A stretch of DNA of 39,595 bases from positions 1 to 39,595 of the forward strand of contig NZ_JACJRV010000067.1 of the NCBI RefSeq assembly GCF_014697475.1, read 5' to 3'. Source of the DNA: Nostoc sp. FACHB-152. Its GTDB lineage: Bacteria; Cyanobacteriota; Cyanobacteriia; Cyanobacteriales; Nostocaceae. Positions within the stretch are counted from its first letter, which is position 1. Each line of letters opens with the position of its first letter. The position numbers and the translations under genes were made by a program. This document shows, one piece after another, positions 8,593-17,689 of this stretch. Under the pieces are notes generated by a model, which searched no databases, was not told where the DNA came from, and saw nothing but the letters and a program-made list of their open reading frames with translations.

Positions 8593-9006
8593 ATGAACAA
8601 ATTCGTCAAAATATTTAACATAGTTACTTTCATTGGTGTGCTGATTAATATTTTCGGGATGGCACTACCGTTTATTTTTACACCGCAATGGTATCTAGAT
8701 TTTTTCAACTTGCCCGGTGGTGGAGGCTCGGTAATTTGGATGCGACAAGCGGGCTTACTGCTGTTTTTCATTTCCATTTTGTACGTTGCTGGAGGTCGCG
8801 ATCCTATACGGTACAGCTGGAACGCTAAATTTGCGGTGTTAGTGCGAATGACTATCGGGAGTTATTGGTTGTGGCTGGTTTTTGTTGAGGGGCAGACACC
8901 TTCATTCCTAATATTTGGTATTCTCGATTGTGTATACGCCATATTTAACGGGATTTTACTTTGGCTGGTACTGAAAAATGCTGACACTGTTGAGCAGTTA
9001 GCATGA
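8593..9006 (+). CDS. small four-helix membrane protein, function unknown
   Basis: 137 residues with four predicted membrane segments: about 8-31, 48-66, 79-95 and 102-126. The loop FNLPGGGGSVIWMRQAGLL between helices 1 and 2 is conspicuous. No catalytic motif is seen and the family was not recognised. It has the same direction as the oxylipin operon but starts 195 bases after it, beyond a palindromic repeat, so it may be a separate unit. The ATG at 8593 is the first in frame; no strong ribosome site is visible. Confidence 0.7.
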   Translation: MNKFVKIFNIVTFIGVLINIFGMALPFIFTPQWYLDFFNLPGGGGSVIWMRQAGLLLFFISILYVAGGRDPIRYSWNAKFAVLVRMTIGSYWLWLVFVEGQTPSFLIFGILDCVYAIFNGILLWLVLKNADTVEQLA

Positions 9007-9055
9007 AGGAAAGCCCTACCTCTTCATACTCTTATTTTGGCAACGGTATTGTTAA

Positions 9056-9748
9056 TCAAACCGAATTCCGATAATTTATTCGAGTTAGCCAATCTGCCAA
9101 TTTTGGATAAGCCAAAATTCGATTTTTGAGTGGGCTTGTGCGGATGATTTCTTCGAGTTGAGCAGCAACCGCAATGTCTGCAATTGTCAATTCGTGACTA
9201 GCCAGCCAGGGTTGCTGGCTTAATACTACTTCAATTCGGTCTAAGTGCTGAAAGAATTTTGCTTCAACGCGATCGCGGGATAATCTACCTATTCCCTGCG
9301 CCCGAAGTTGTTGCCGATAAATCATAGGAGCTAAACTACCAATAACCCATGCTTCATATCGAGGACGATCTGCACACAATATAGGAATGGATAACTGCAA
9401 TGCTCGCTGATCCATAAAGCGAAAATAAACTTCATACCAGTACAATGATTCATCAGCCCAATCTTCCCACAGCAAAGCTTGAGCCTGCTGTTGAGGCTCA
9501 GATGGAAACAGCGCAGGTTGCGGATGGCGACGTTCAATAAATTCCGCAATATCTGAACTATCTTGAATCCATTCTCCTTCGTATTCTAAAACTGGCAACT
9601 TTGCTGCTTTAGACAACTTAGAGACTTTTAACGCTAACAAACCGTTGTAATTCTTAATGACATAATCTAACTGTTTATATTGCAGAATTTTACGTACTTT
9701 GCGACAAAAGGGAGATATTTCCCATTGGTGCAGAACTATTCTGGACAT
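9056..9748 (-). CDS. glutathione S-transferase family protein
   Basis: A 230-residue protein with the two GST domains. The N-terminal thioredoxin-fold half carries SPFCRKVR at residues 12-19 (candidate catalytic Ser12 or Cys15), the cis-proline segment KLPVLEY and the glutathione-contact motif DSSDIAEFIE. The all-helical half ends with HELTIADIAVAAQLEEI, the usual N-capping motif. It would conjugate or reduce electrophiles in the cytosol. Reactive aldehydes from the neighbouring oxylipin operon are conceivable substrates, but the gene is on the opposite strand and this is only proximity. Confidence 0.85.
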   Translation of the reverse strand: MSRIVLHQWEISPFCRKVRKILQYKQLDYVIKNYNGLLALKVSKLSKAAKLPVLEYEGEWIQDSSDIAEFIERRHPQPALFPSEPQQQAQALLWEDWADESLYWYEVYFRFMDQRALQLSIPILCADRPRYEAWVIGSLAPMIYRQQLRAQGIGRLSRDRVEAKFFQHLDRIEVVLSQQPWLASHELTIADIAVAAQLEEIIRTSPLKNRILAYPKLADWLTRINYRNSV

Positions 9749-9909
9749 GGTAATTACCTTAAATAATTGCTACGGAATCTCAGCCTATTTATGCCAGCAT
9801 TTTATACTATTTATTATTCATACAATTGCTATTTTTTATTGCATATATCGATTTTAGATAAATAATGCTTGCCTAACTAAAAAACTCAATTATTTAGTTT
9901 TAAATACCA

Positions 9910-10596
9910 ATGAAAGATAAAAAAGTTCTGATTGTCATCACCAGCCATAACACTTTGAATAATGGCAAGGAAACAGGCTACTGGCTGGGAGAGGTAACAC
10001 ATTTCTACCACATTCTTGCGGAAGCAGGTTTTGAAATTGACTTTACCAGCCCTAAGGGAAGTCAACCGCCACTCGATCAAAGAAGTTATGATTTACGAGA
10101 TAAAGATAATCGGCAATTTTGGGAAGACGAAAGCCTTCAAGCTCAACTGAATAACACAATTCCCATTGAAGCCGTTAACCCAGAAGATTACATTGCCATT
10201 TACTATGCAGGTGGACATGGGGCAATGTGGGATTTTCCAAATAATGAAAGGTTGGCACAGGTAGCAGCCCAAATCTATGAACAAGGTGGCTTTGTTTCAG
10301 CCGTGTGTCATGGTTCTGCTGGACTGCTGAACATTAAGCTGGCCAATGGACGCTCTTTGCTAGACGGAAAAACAGTTACAGGGTTTGCCAACCTGGAGGA
10401 AAAGTTGATTCGTTTGGTCAAAGCTGTTCCCTATCTTTTAGAAGACGAGCTGAAAAACCAAGGTGCTATCTATAAAAGAGGGATACTACCGTTTATTCCC
10501 CATGTCGAAGTGAGCGATCGCGTCATCACCGGACAAAACCCTCAATCTGCTAAAGCCGTTGCCAAAGCATTAGTCGAATCTCTATCAGAGAGATGA
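9910..10596 (+). CDS. DJ-1/PfpI family protein (Hsp31-like glyoxalase or amidotransferase fold)
   Basis: 228 residues of the type-1 glutamine amidotransferase-like superfamily. The nucleophile elbow is AVCHGSAGLL with Cys133 and His134. YYAGGHGAMWD (99-108) is the conserved loop of the Hsp31-like branch. TGYWLGEVTHFY (22-33) carries the acidic residue Glu28 that pairs with the cysteine in that branch. Members act as methylglyoxal-detoxifying glyoxalase III or as protein-repair chaperones. It is divergent from the GST gene across a roughly 160-base AT-rich gap, so the two stress genes may share a control region (inference). Confidence 0.88.
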   Translation: MKDKKVLIVITSHNTLNNGKETGYWLGEVTHFYHILAEAGFEIDFTSPKGSQPPLDQRSYDLRDKDNRQFWEDESLQAQLNNTIPIEAVNPEDYIAIYYAGGHGAMWDFPNNERLAQVAAQIYEQGGFVSAVCHGSAGLLNIKLANGRSLLDGKTVTGFANLEEKLIRLVKAVPYLLEDELKNQGAIYKRGILPFIPHVEVSDRVITGQNPQSAKAVAKALVESLSER

Positions 10597-10820
10597 TTCG
10601 TAAACAAACGCTTACATCTGACCAATGACCAATGACAACCTTTACTAGTTATCTTTCAATTACACCGACCTACTTACACTCGTGAAACTCTCTGGATTTC
10701 TGCGTGAGTGTCAATCACTGATATGATGTCACTGCGTCAATTTTATAGCAGTCGAAGTAAAGGTTAGGACAGGCACTAATCATAAAACATGGACATTAAA
10801 AGACTTTTAAACCTATTCCC

Positions 10821-10841
10821 TGTTGCCTGTTGCCTGTTGCC
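10821..10841. repeat. heptanucleotide tandem repeat (TGTTGCC x3)
   Basis: Three consecutive TGTTGCC units lie just downstream of the trmB stop. This is the short tandemly repeated repetitive (STRR) sequence type characteristic of heterocystous cyanobacteria. Confidence 0.85.
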
Positions 10842-10851
10842 TCCTATAATG

Positions 10852-11493
10852 CTACAACTGTTGTCTAACAAACAAAGCACGATAAATTGGTTCACCTTTG
10901 TTTTGGGTAGCTAGTTCGCGTTCTGTGGGTACTGGTAAAGGATTTTCGGTTAACCACTCTCCTGTACCAACTGAAGTAAAAGCGGGGTTTTCAGCAAAGC
11001 GATCGCACATTTCCACGGCGACAAACTCCATATCTGATTGCAGAAATACAACCCCACCAACTGCTAAATACTTAGCTAATTGGGCAACTAATTCTGGTTG
11101 TACTACTCGCCGTTTAGCATGGCGAGTTTTAAACCACGGATCGGGAAATTGAATAGTAACGCGCTGTAAAATTCCCGAAGGTAGAGAAGATAACAGAGGT
11201 TGCAAAGAGTTATTAGCATTGCAATATAAATAATGCAGGTTTGTTAAACCTAACTCAGAACGTATTTGGTTCGCCTCCACTACCAAAGGTTCCCGAATTT
11301 CTAACCCTAGAAAATTCCAATTAGGTTCTACCTGTGCCATATTTAATACAAACCTTCCTTTAGCACACCCAATATCTAAGTGTAATGGTTGGTCTGATTT
11401 TTCATAAACCTTTTCCCATTCTATAGGATTAGCTGGCGTTCTATATTTTTGGGCAAGTGGGTTAACGTGTTGGCGGACTCTAACAGCAGCCAA
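10852..11493 (-). CDS. trmB: tRNA (guanine-N7)-methyltransferase
   Basis: A SAM-dependent enzyme that forms m7G46 in tRNA. LDIGCAKGRFVLNMA is the SAM-binding motif I. FPDPWFKTRHAKRRVVQ is the TrmB signature that contacts the tRNA. The C-terminal block contains the conserved PTERE. The start is placed at a TTG (11493-11491), giving MAAVRVRQHVNPLAQKY and 213 residues. A perfect AAGGAG (complement of 11502-11507) sits 8 bases upstream of that TTG. An upstream in-frame extension to 11562 would add 23 residues unlike the family N-terminus. Nothing else is cotranscribed. Confidence 0.92.
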   Translation of the reverse strand: MAAVRVRQHVNPLAQKYRTPANPIEWEKVYEKSDQPLHLDIGCAKGRFVLNMAQVEPNWNFLGLEIREPLVVEANQIRSELGLTNLHYLYCNANNSLQPLLSSLPSGILQRVTIQFPDPWFKTRHAKRRVVQPELVAQLAKYLAVGGVVFLQSDMEFVAVEMCDRFAENPAFTSVGTGEWLTENPLPVPTERELATQNKGEPIYRALFVRQQL

Positions 11494-11980
11494 TGTAAAG
11501 ACTCCTTGTATACAGTAAACAGTGTGGTTTTGAGAAAAGGTTGAGTATTTAATTAATCTCAAATTGAATTATATAATAATCCGGTTTGATGACTGAAAAT
11601 ACTGGTGTATTCAGGCAATAGGCAATAGGCAATAGGCAACAGCAAAGAAGGCAATTAGAGGATATCTGAGAAGTATTAAATATTTCGCCAAATCTCCTTG
11701 ATTCTCCCCTTAAAAAGAGGGGAAAGTTATCATTGGCATTAGCAGACAGCACTAATAAAAAAGCATAATTACATTGGATAAATTCATCTATCAATAGTAT
11801 TAGACTTTTAGGAAATTATTAGTTTTTCCTCCTGAAAACTAGATTATTATCTATTTTTCATCGTGCTAGTATCAATGTGTAGAAATATTAAGTAAGCTGC
11901 TTTCAGCAGAGTTGACAACGCAAAGGTTATACTTTGTGGAAAAGGCTTTTTTTAACCTCTATTTTTAAATTGTCTGTACA
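11494..11980. other. 487-bp divergent intergenic region
   Basis: It separates trmB (minus) from the phosphoesterase gene (plus). It holds the STRR block at 11614-11641 and a short palindrome, CTCCCCTT/AAGAGGGG, near 11703-11722. CTGCTttcAGCAG lies near 11897-11909 and a TTGACA at about 11913. No -10 box at proper spacing could be matched to that TTGACA. No gene is evident. Confidence 0.5.
11614..11641. repeat. heptanucleotide tandem repeat (GGCAATA x3 plus variant)
   Basis: Three GGCAATA units are followed by GGCAACA, an STRR element in the gap upstream of trmB. The same heptamer recurs at 13681, 30014 and 31682. Confidence 0.9.
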
Positions 11981-13096
11981 ATGGTTCTCAATTTTCGCTT
12001 TGCGGTGGTCAGTGACTTACACATTGCGCTTCCTCATACAATCTGGGATCATCCCAGTCGTTTTCATTTGGTAGAAGTTAGTATTCCTGCGTTTGAAAGC
12101 GTAATAGAACATTTAACACAACTTGATTTAGATTTTTTATTGCTTCCGGGTGACTTAACTCAGCACGGTGAACCAGAAAATCATCTTTGGTTACAAGAAC
12201 GTTTATCACAGTTACCTTTTCCTGTTTATGTAGTTCCGGGTAATCATGACGTTCCTGTGGTCATAGCAAATCAGCAATCGATTAGTTTTGCTGATTTTCC
12301 TTATTATTACCGCAAATTTGGCTATGAAAACCCTGAGCAAATTTACTACACTCACCAAATCTTACCTGGAGTGCGGCTGATTGGTCTAAATTCTAATTCT
12401 TTTAATGAACAAGGTCAGCAGTTAGGACGTTTGGATAGCCAACAGCTAAGTTGGTTAGAAGAGGTACTAGCAGCAGCAAAGGATGAGTTAGTGCTGGTAA
12501 TGATACATCACAATGTAGTTGAGCATATACCGCAGCAGTCGCATCATCCAATGGGTCATCGCTATATGTTAGAGAATGCACCCGAACTGTTAACAGTGCT
12601 ACGCCAGTATGGGGTGAAGCTAGTATTTACAGGTCATTTGCACGTTCAGGATATTGCTTGCGCGGCTGGTGTTTATGATATTACCACTGGCTCTTTAGTT
12701 AGTTATCCTCATCCTTATCGAGTTTTTGAGTTTCGCCAAGATGATTATGGTAGGGAATGGTTGCAAGTTCTATCGCATCGAGTGGAGTCTGTACCAGATT
12801 TTCCCGACTTACAACAGTTATCAAAACAATGGATGGGCGATCGCTCTTTACCTTTCTTAATGAAATTTTTGACTCATCCACCATTCAACTTACCAACAGC
12901 GCAAGCTCAAGAAATAGCACCAAGTCTGCGTGACTTTTGGGCGACTATTGCCAATGGAGACGCTCTTTTTGATTATCCCCAATTTCCTCAAAAAATCCGC
13001 CGTTATATTCAAGCTTACGGTGCGATCGCTCAAGGTGGTACACCTAACTTAATTGATAATAACAGCACTCTGCTGTTGGAAAAAATTGAGGAATAG
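11981..13096 (+). CDS. calcineurin-like metallophosphoesterase (cyclic nucleotide phosphodiesterase-like)
   Basis: 371 residues with all five metallophosphoesterase blocks: SDLHIALPH (D-x-H), LPGDLTQHGEPE (G-D), VPGNHDVPV (G-N-H-D), VMIHHNVVEH and FTGHLHVQD (G-H-x-H). These ligate a binuclear metal centre, and the CpdA/Icc branch hydrolyses cyclic nucleotides or phosphodiesters. A C-terminal extension of about 110 residues lies beyond the catalytic domain. No signal peptide is present, so it is cytosolic. The ATG is the first codon of a protein that starts directly with the beta strand of block I. The substrate cannot be told from sequence. Confidence 0.88.
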   Translation: MVLNFRFAVVSDLHIALPHTIWDHPSRFHLVEVSIPAFESVIEHLTQLDLDFLLLPGDLTQHGEPENHLWLQERLSQLPFPVYVVPGNHDVPVVIANQQSISFADFPYYYRKFGYENPEQIYYTHQILPGVRLIGLNSNSFNEQGQQLGRLDSQQLSWLEEVLAAAKDELVLVMIHHNVVEHIPQQSHHPMGHRYMLENAPELLTVLRQYGVKLVFTGHLHVQDIACAAGVYDITTGSLVSYPHPYRVFEFRQDDYGREWLQVLSHRVESVPDFPDLQQLSKQWMGDRSLPFLMKFLTHPPFNLPTAQAQEIAPSLRDFWATIANGDALFDYPQFPQKIRRYIQAYGAIAQGGTPNLIDNNSTLLLEKIEE

Positions 13097-13250
13097 GAAA
13101 GCAGGGCGACTGCTTTCGCGCAGCGTCCCTGTGATATCGTGTCCGGTTAAAGACTTATCATGAAGGCCGCAGGGGAGAGGGTTTTCTCGTGTCTGCTCAA
13201 CTATATCGAATCACAACTGATTAGCCGGAGATGATATTAGGAGAAGGATT

Positions 13251-13634
13251 TCATTGAAAAAAATGCTGTTTAACTACATTTAGAGGTGAACAATGCCAAT
13301 AATCAATATGGGAAACAATTAAACCATCAGCATTGAGTTTTAATTCACTCCAGCCGGAAATCGAAATGCGTGGTTTCCAAGGTAAGGGAGTATTCCAACT
13401 GAGTGTCCATTCAGTTTTGATGATATCTCCTAAAGGTTTAATGTCATGCAAGTCCATCTTGGGATTAATAAACCAAGTTTGGATGAATTTAATCATCTGC
13501 TTGTAACGTTCTACGCCTTTAAATTTATTCAATGGGTCTTGGAAATAAACATTTTCAGCGTAAATAGTGTAAGTTTGATTTACTGGAAATCTTTGATAAT
13601 CTTCTTTCAAGATTTGAATAATATCCATCATCAA
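13251..13634 (-). CDS. DUF2358 (NTF2-like fold) protein
   Basis: 127 residues. The pattern ILKEDYQRFPVNQTYTIYAE, then VYFQDPLNKFKGVERYKQMI and SGWSELKLNADGLIVSHIDY, is that of the DUF2358 family of cyanobacteria and plastids, which has an SnoaL/NTF2-like fold and no established function. Three consecutive Met codons make the exact start ambiguous (13634, 13631 or 13628). It stands alone. Confidence 0.78.
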   Translation of the reverse strand: MMMDIIQILKEDYQRFPVNQTYTIYAENVYFQDPLNKFKGVERYKQMIKFIQTWFINPKMDLHDIKPLGDIIKTEWTLSWNTPLPWKPRISISGWSELKLNADGLIVSHIDYWHCSPLNVVKQHFFQ

Positions 13635-13680
13635 CAGAGGTATGCAATCCTACTTAATTTACAAACTAGTCGTGGAGGCA

Positions 13681-13700
13681 GGCAATAGGCAATAGGCAAC
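13681..13700. repeat. heptanucleotide tandem repeat (GGCAATA x2 plus partial)
   Basis: Two and a half GGCAATA units lie upstream of the DUF2358 gene. Same STRR family as the block at 11614. Confidence 0.8.
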
Positions 13701-13815
13701 AGATTTGTTTGGATCTTTTACACAGTTTGCTATATCTATAGATAAATGTTCAAACCAAAGACAAATTTTTTGCAACACTTCCTAATTACAGGAATTAAAA
13801 CCTAAACTCTAACCT

Positions 13816-14391
13816 CTAACTTTTAACATCTATTTCATTCCAAAGGCGTTCTAATTGATATTGCCAAGCAGCTAAGACTTGTTCTCTAGCCTCTGAAGTT
13901 TGGTCTATTTCACCCATCAATCCTTCAGCATAAAATCTATCTAAGTTTTGCATAGTGGCTTGCAGAGATTGTCCTTGTTGTTTTGCTGCTACAACAATTT
14001 GTCGGACGCGGTTCTCGATGAGGCGATTGAAGACATCATTTAAGCCTGCTTTGTGTAAAGTCACAAGTCTAGCGATCGCATTGGCAAAATCTGCGCTGAT
14101 TAAAGTACCGCTATTATGTTGGTATACTCCCCACACTACACCGTCATAGGTGGCGTAGCGAACTTCTTGGGTTTCATCAAAGTTAGCTTCTAAAAACTGT
14201 GCTAAAAACGCTTCAGCTTCTTGTACTGGCATTAATGGGAGTAGAATTCGCAGCCAAGTTTGGTCTTCTGATAGCAGCACTAACAGCCGAAAACTAGCTG
14301 AGTCTACTTGCCACGAACCAGGTGCGATCGCAGCTACACTTTCTGTACCAAATAATTCCGTCAGCGTTCCCGCAATTTCTTCAGGTGTCAT
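13816..14391 (-). CDS. conserved cyanobacterial hypothetical protein
   Basis: 191 residues, soluble and acidic. The N-terminal half (strands around RLLVLLSEDQTWLRILLPLM, then VRYATYDGVVWGVYQHNSG) resembles the alpha/beta fold of YbjN or type III secretion chaperone-like proteins, but no signature confirms this. The C-terminal half is helical. It was not recognised as a named family. It is 44 bases downstream of the DUF2887 gene on the same strand, so the two may be cotranscribed. Confidence 0.72.
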   Translation of the reverse strand: MTPEEIAGTLTELFGTESVAAIAPGSWQVDSASFRLLVLLSEDQTWLRILLPLMPVQEAEAFLAQFLEANFDETQEVRYATYDGVVWGVYQHNSGTLISADFANAIARLVTLHKAGLNDVFNRLIENRVRQIVVAAKQQGQSLQATMQNLDRFYAEGLMGEIDQTSEAREQVLAAWQYQLERLWNEIDVKS

Positions 14392-14435
14392 AGTCTAAAT
14401 TTGAGCTTTAGCATCTAGGGTAACGCTTTCAGGTA

Positions 14436-15242
14436 TCAAGATTGCCGTGTTGCTTGTTGAACTACTTCCACGGGTAGATCTAATAATTGCGCTATTGCTT
14501 CTAAGCCCAATCCAAACTGGATCATCCGAGGTATAGCTTCTAACTTGGCTCGATACTTGCCCTCTTCCAAACCTTGCAGCTTACCTTCTTCTAATGCTTC
14601 CTGATAAACTTTACTTTGTTTTAAGTCATTTAATCCTAACATTGCTTCAATCTCCTCGCGGCTCTTTTGTGGTAATTTGTAGACAATAATTGCCTCAATT
14701 AAATTTATAAGGTCAAGTTTAGTATTTATCTCGGTTAGTTGCTGATTTGCTTGTGCGATTAAACGTTTTGCTAATGTTGGTGCTGTTTCAGCATCTTCAA
14801 TAACTAGCTTAACAATACCGACACTAATAGAAGCTTCTGCATTTTCTCCTAATTCATCTAAATATATGCGTCTGACTCCATTGAGAGTAAGGATATTACT
14901 AAAGTGTAAAACTTGTTCCCTTTCAACAGTACGATTCGGATAAATCACTACAACTTGCCAGGGATGAGGAGGTTTGTATTGCCTTAAGTAGATAAAGAGT
15001 TCAGCAAATATACGGTAATACAAATTTTCATCAGGCTGGAACTGAATTTCAACTATATAAAATGGCTTGTCTGGGTCGTTTTTTTTTGGTAAAAACAAAC
15101 CATCTAAACGCAAAGCTAGTTGTTTTACTTCACAAGATGTAAATTCATAACCTGCTGCATCCTCTGGAGACTGGTTAATCAGTTCAAAAAAGATGCTAGG
15201 AAATGACTGAAATATGCTGTAAAAAATAGTGTCTGTTTTCAT
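14436..15242 (-). CDS. DUF2887/Rpn-like PD-(D/E)XK nuclease family protein
   Basis: 268 residues. The nuclease-like core has Asp47 in LRLDGLF and Glu65-Ile-Gln67 in YIVEIQFQ, the D...E-x-Q form of the motif found in Rpn/DUF2887 proteins. YYRIFAELFIYLRQY follows, as is typical. The C-terminal part has the helical linker EEGKLQGLEEGKYRAKLEAI and a short helix-turn-helix-like end (LGLEAIAQLLDLPVEVVQQA). Such proteins are abundant in filamentous cyanobacteria; E. coli Rpn proteins promote recombination and cleave DNA. Its substrate here is unknown. Confidence 0.83.
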   Translation of the reverse strand: MKTDTIFYSIFQSFPSIFFELINQSPEDAAGYEFTSCEVKQLALRLDGLFLPKKNDPDKPFYIVEIQFQPDENLYYRIFAELFIYLRQYKPPHPWQVVVIYPNRTVEREQVLHFSNILTLNGVRRIYLDELGENAEASISVGIVKLVIEDAETAPTLAKRLIAQANQQLTEINTKLDLINLIEAIIVYKLPQKSREEIEAMLGLNDLKQSKVYQEALEEGKLQGLEEGKYRAKLEAIPRMIQFGLGLEAIAQLLDLPVEVVQQATRQS

Positions 15243-15291
15243 TCACAGTTACAAATTTATTTATGTTGTTCAAAATAAAATGTAGCTAGAT

Positions 15292-16218
15292 TTATTTTTT
15301 ATAGATCAAAAAAACTGAACCAATAGGCCCACCATTCTCTAAATAAGTTTTCTGATTATAATATAACCCTGGAGATGCACCGCCATCAAATAACATTCCC
15401 TCTTGAATATTGCCTAAACAGTTATTGCGGGCAATGCCTTCTAAAACATCATCAAACTTATCTGGAAATAACTCTTGATTTATTTGCGAAGGTTCGATAA
15501 TTGAATTAGCTTTGATGTCATTAACTAATAAAATGACGTAACCCTTACTAGTGGTAGCTACCATTGAGCGATTTGTCGCTTGCTTACAGGCAAATTCTCC
15601 CAAAGCTTGACAGATATCTTTAAACTGTCCTTGCCGATAAAATCTACCATTACCACCCACTAAATTGTAATTAAGAATATTACTAGGTCTTCTTCCTGCT
15701 TGGATTGTCGCTTTTCTTTCTTGGGGTTTTCCTCCTGAAATACCAAAGGAAGAACGCTTATTTTTAAATGCTCCTGAATACTCTACTCCACGAGAAATAT
15801 TTAAGCCTTGTGGTTTATTATCTGTGCCTATATAGTCAGCGTTAATGGCTGCGATCGCTCTTTGTCCATTTAATTTAGAATTTTCTTCAGTAATCAGTTG
15901 ATTAAACTGCTTGACTACATAATTTTTTACGAACTTTCCCTGTTTATCTTTAGCATAAATTCTGTGAGATAAACCAACGTTAACTTTAAAATCTAACTGC
16001 GGTGATTTAGGATTAAAAATAATTACATGGTTGATTCCCTTGTCGTATTTTTTTCCTTGATTATTAGTTTTAAAAAATTCAATACTAAATTGGGGATTAT
16101 TTCCTGGGCAAGTTTTAGATGCTTTTGTGGCTGAGTTTGCAGTATCTTTGCTACAAGCTGATAAAAAACTTGCAGCAGCAATTAATATAGATAATAAAAA
16201 TATTTTTTTAATAATCAT
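15292..16218 (-). CDS. phosphodiester glycosidase (NAGPA/DUF2233)-domain lipoprotein
   Basis: 308 residues with a clear lipoprotein signal: a basic start, a hydrophobic core and the lipobox L-S-A-C with Cys22. The mature part carries the NAGPA/DUF2233 hallmarks: RAIAAINADYIG, an internal NRSMVATTSKGYVILLV strand pair and the GMLFDGGASPGLYYN end motif with its Asp-Gly-Gly. Family members include the human enzyme that uncovers mannose-6-phosphate and bacterial periplasmic glycosidases. It would be anchored on the periplasmic side. The substrate is unknown and the gene stands alone. Confidence 0.83.
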   Translation of the reverse strand: MIIKKIFLLSILIAAASFLSACSKDTANSATKASKTCPGNNPQFSIEFFKTNNQGKKYDKGINHVIIFNPKSPQLDFKVNVGLSHRIYAKDKQGKFVKNYVVKQFNQLITEENSKLNGQRAIAAINADYIGTDNKPQGLNISRGVEYSGAFKNKRSSFGISGGKPQERKATIQAGRRPSNILNYNLVGGNGRFYRQGQFKDICQALGEFACKQATNRSMVATTSKGYVILLVNDIKANSIIEPSQINQELFPDKFDDVLEGIARNNCLGNIQEGMLFDGGASPGLYYNQKTYLENGGPIGSVFLIYKK

Positions 16219-16426
16219 AATGAGGATATTAAAAAACCACTATAGAAAGACTATAGCGTCTAAAACGTTTAAGCTCCCAAAAACATTAACTTACGGGGTT
16301 TCATCAGTGTTATTGGCTTATCTAAGTAACGATATTTATTTTGAATTAATAATAGCTTATTTATCAGGGTATACTTGACCTTAGCTAATGCCAAGACTAG
16401 ACTAAAGTTGTAACATTAGATACTTT

Positions 16427-16945
16427 ATGCTAGAAATCCTACTAATCTTTGTTGAGAAACACCCTAAAAAAGCAGCTGCTATAGGGGGATTGGTATTTAT
16501 ACTTTTCTTATTTGTTTCAATCATAATTGCTCCACCTACGCCGCACACACAGGAACAAGCCCAAATTCAAGTAGATGAACCGCTAGACCAGCCAGATGAA
16601 GAATCCTTTGACGGTAGCCAGTGTAAGGTATATACAGTTGGTATTGTAGCTGGGGCGATTATTCACCAGTTTAAAACTACTAGCAATACCTGGGCTTATG
16701 TAATGGTTACTAACCGAGAGGAAGTAGTAAAAATCTTTGAGAATAGAAACCTGTACCTGTGGAAAACCCAGCCAGAATTTCAAAGTACTGAGTATGCTGA
16801 ATTGGTGCAAGTTTTACCCACTGAAAGTATACAGGAACTAAATAGACTGTTATCTATTTACCCCTATGTTGCAATGGGGACAGAGGCGATCGCAAAGTCA
16901 GCCCAACCGACGATATTTGACTCTAATAAGTGTAGTGTAGACTGA
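16427..16945 (+). CDS. single-pass membrane-anchored hypothetical protein
   Basis: 172 residues: a short N-terminus, one membrane helix at about 16-34 (AAIGGLVFILFLFVSIIIA), a Pro/Glu/Gln-rich linker to about residue 62, and a small soluble domain with two cysteines (about 66 and 169) that could form a disulfide. No known motif. The next gene, 78 bases downstream on the same strand, encodes the DUF3223-HNH protein, so the two could form a small unit. Confidence 0.6.
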   Translation: MLEILLIFVEKHPKKAAAIGGLVFILFLFVSIIIAPPTPHTQEQAQIQVDEPLDQPDEESFDGSQCKVYTVGIVAGAIIHQFKTTSNTWAYVMVTNREEVVKIFENRNLYLWKTQPEFQSTEYAELVQVLPTESIQELNRLLSIYPYVAMGTEAIAKSAQPTIFDSNKCSVD

Positions 16946-17023
16946 TTAACCAAAGGTAATAAATTATAGTTATAAGTTAGCCTACTATACTTATTTGGGT
17001 ACTCTAGAGGTCACAGAGTTAAC

Positions 17024-17689
17024 TTGATTAACATGGTGAAAAAACCCTCGGAGCTTGGCGGTATCTACTTTAAAACCCTAGACGAACGTGATGAGTATAT
17101 TAGATTATTACTTGACAAGAGTCAAAGAGTTTTAGAGGGTCAAGAGTTAGCCTTAGTATTTGATTTATTACTATTACATCCTGATGCTAATAATAAGATA
17201 GGTACAGGAGTAAAGCAGATTGAAGTTAAACCGTCACGACAGCGTACAGACTACAACTGCTTCTGGGTTGTTAGAGAGGATGGTACTATAGATGACTTCA
17301 GTTACCAAAAGTGTAAATATAACCTAGACAGATTAATAGTCAAACGGAGAGAATCAGCTTATAGAGAAGCTGTTGTAAATCAAACTTGGGAATACCGATT
17401 TGTACAAACGAACTCTAAGCAGGTCTGTGAGATTTGCGGAGCTAGCCAGGGCTTACAAGTAGATCACGACCAGCCATTATTTAGCACTCTTATCAATGAT
17501 TTTGAGAAAAATAGGACTGATATCCCTAAAGAGTTTGAGGATGCTACAGGAACTTATTTAAGTAAACGGTTTTGTGAAAAAGATAGTGAATATCAAAAAT
17601 CTTGGCAGCAATATCACCAACAACACGCGGTATTAAGATTACTGTGCAAAAAGCATAATCTAACTAGAAAGCGTAAAGAGGAATCTTAA
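17024..17689 (+). CDS. DUF3223 (DCL-like) and HNH nuclease fusion
   Basis: 221 residues from a TTG, or 218 from the ATG at 17033; neither has a strong ribosome site. The N-terminal 100 residues match the DUF3223/DCL pattern: FKTLDERDEYIRLLLD, LLLLHPDANNKIGTG, then CFWVVREDGTIDDFSYQKC. DCL is known from a plant plastid protein needed for rRNA maturation and from small bacterial proteins. The C-terminal part is an HNH (beta-beta-alpha-metal) domain with CEIC (135-138), LQVDHDQPL (His148) and LLCKKHN (Cys208, His211). The order suggests nucleic-acid recognition followed by cleavage; this is inference. Codon use looks like its neighbours. Confidence 0.78.
   Translation: MINMVKKPSELGGIYFKTLDERDEYIRLLLDKSQRVLEGQELALVFDLLLLHPDANNKIGTGVKQIEVKPSRQRTDYNCFWVVREDGTIDDFSYQKCKYNLDRLIVKRRESAYREAVVNQTWEYRFVQTNSKQVCEICGASQGLQVDHDQPLFSTLINDFEKNRTDIPKEFEDATGTYLSKRFCEKDSEYQKSWQQYHQQHAVLRLLCKKHNLTRKRKEES

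Noticed and set aside
10852-11562. Longer trmB with 23 extra N-terminal residues
   Set aside because: A perfect AAGGAG at 11502-11507 serves the internal TTG at 11493, and the extra residues do not resemble TrmB N-termini.
11913-11940. TTGACA followed by TATACT as a promoter for the phosphoesterase gene
   Set aside because: The two boxes are only about 10 bases apart, too close for a sigma-70-type promoter.
16127-16378. Plus-strand frame of 83 codons over the lipoprotein gene start
   Set aside because: Its first third is antisense to a clear lipoprotein signal peptide, and the remainder shows no domain or ribosome site.
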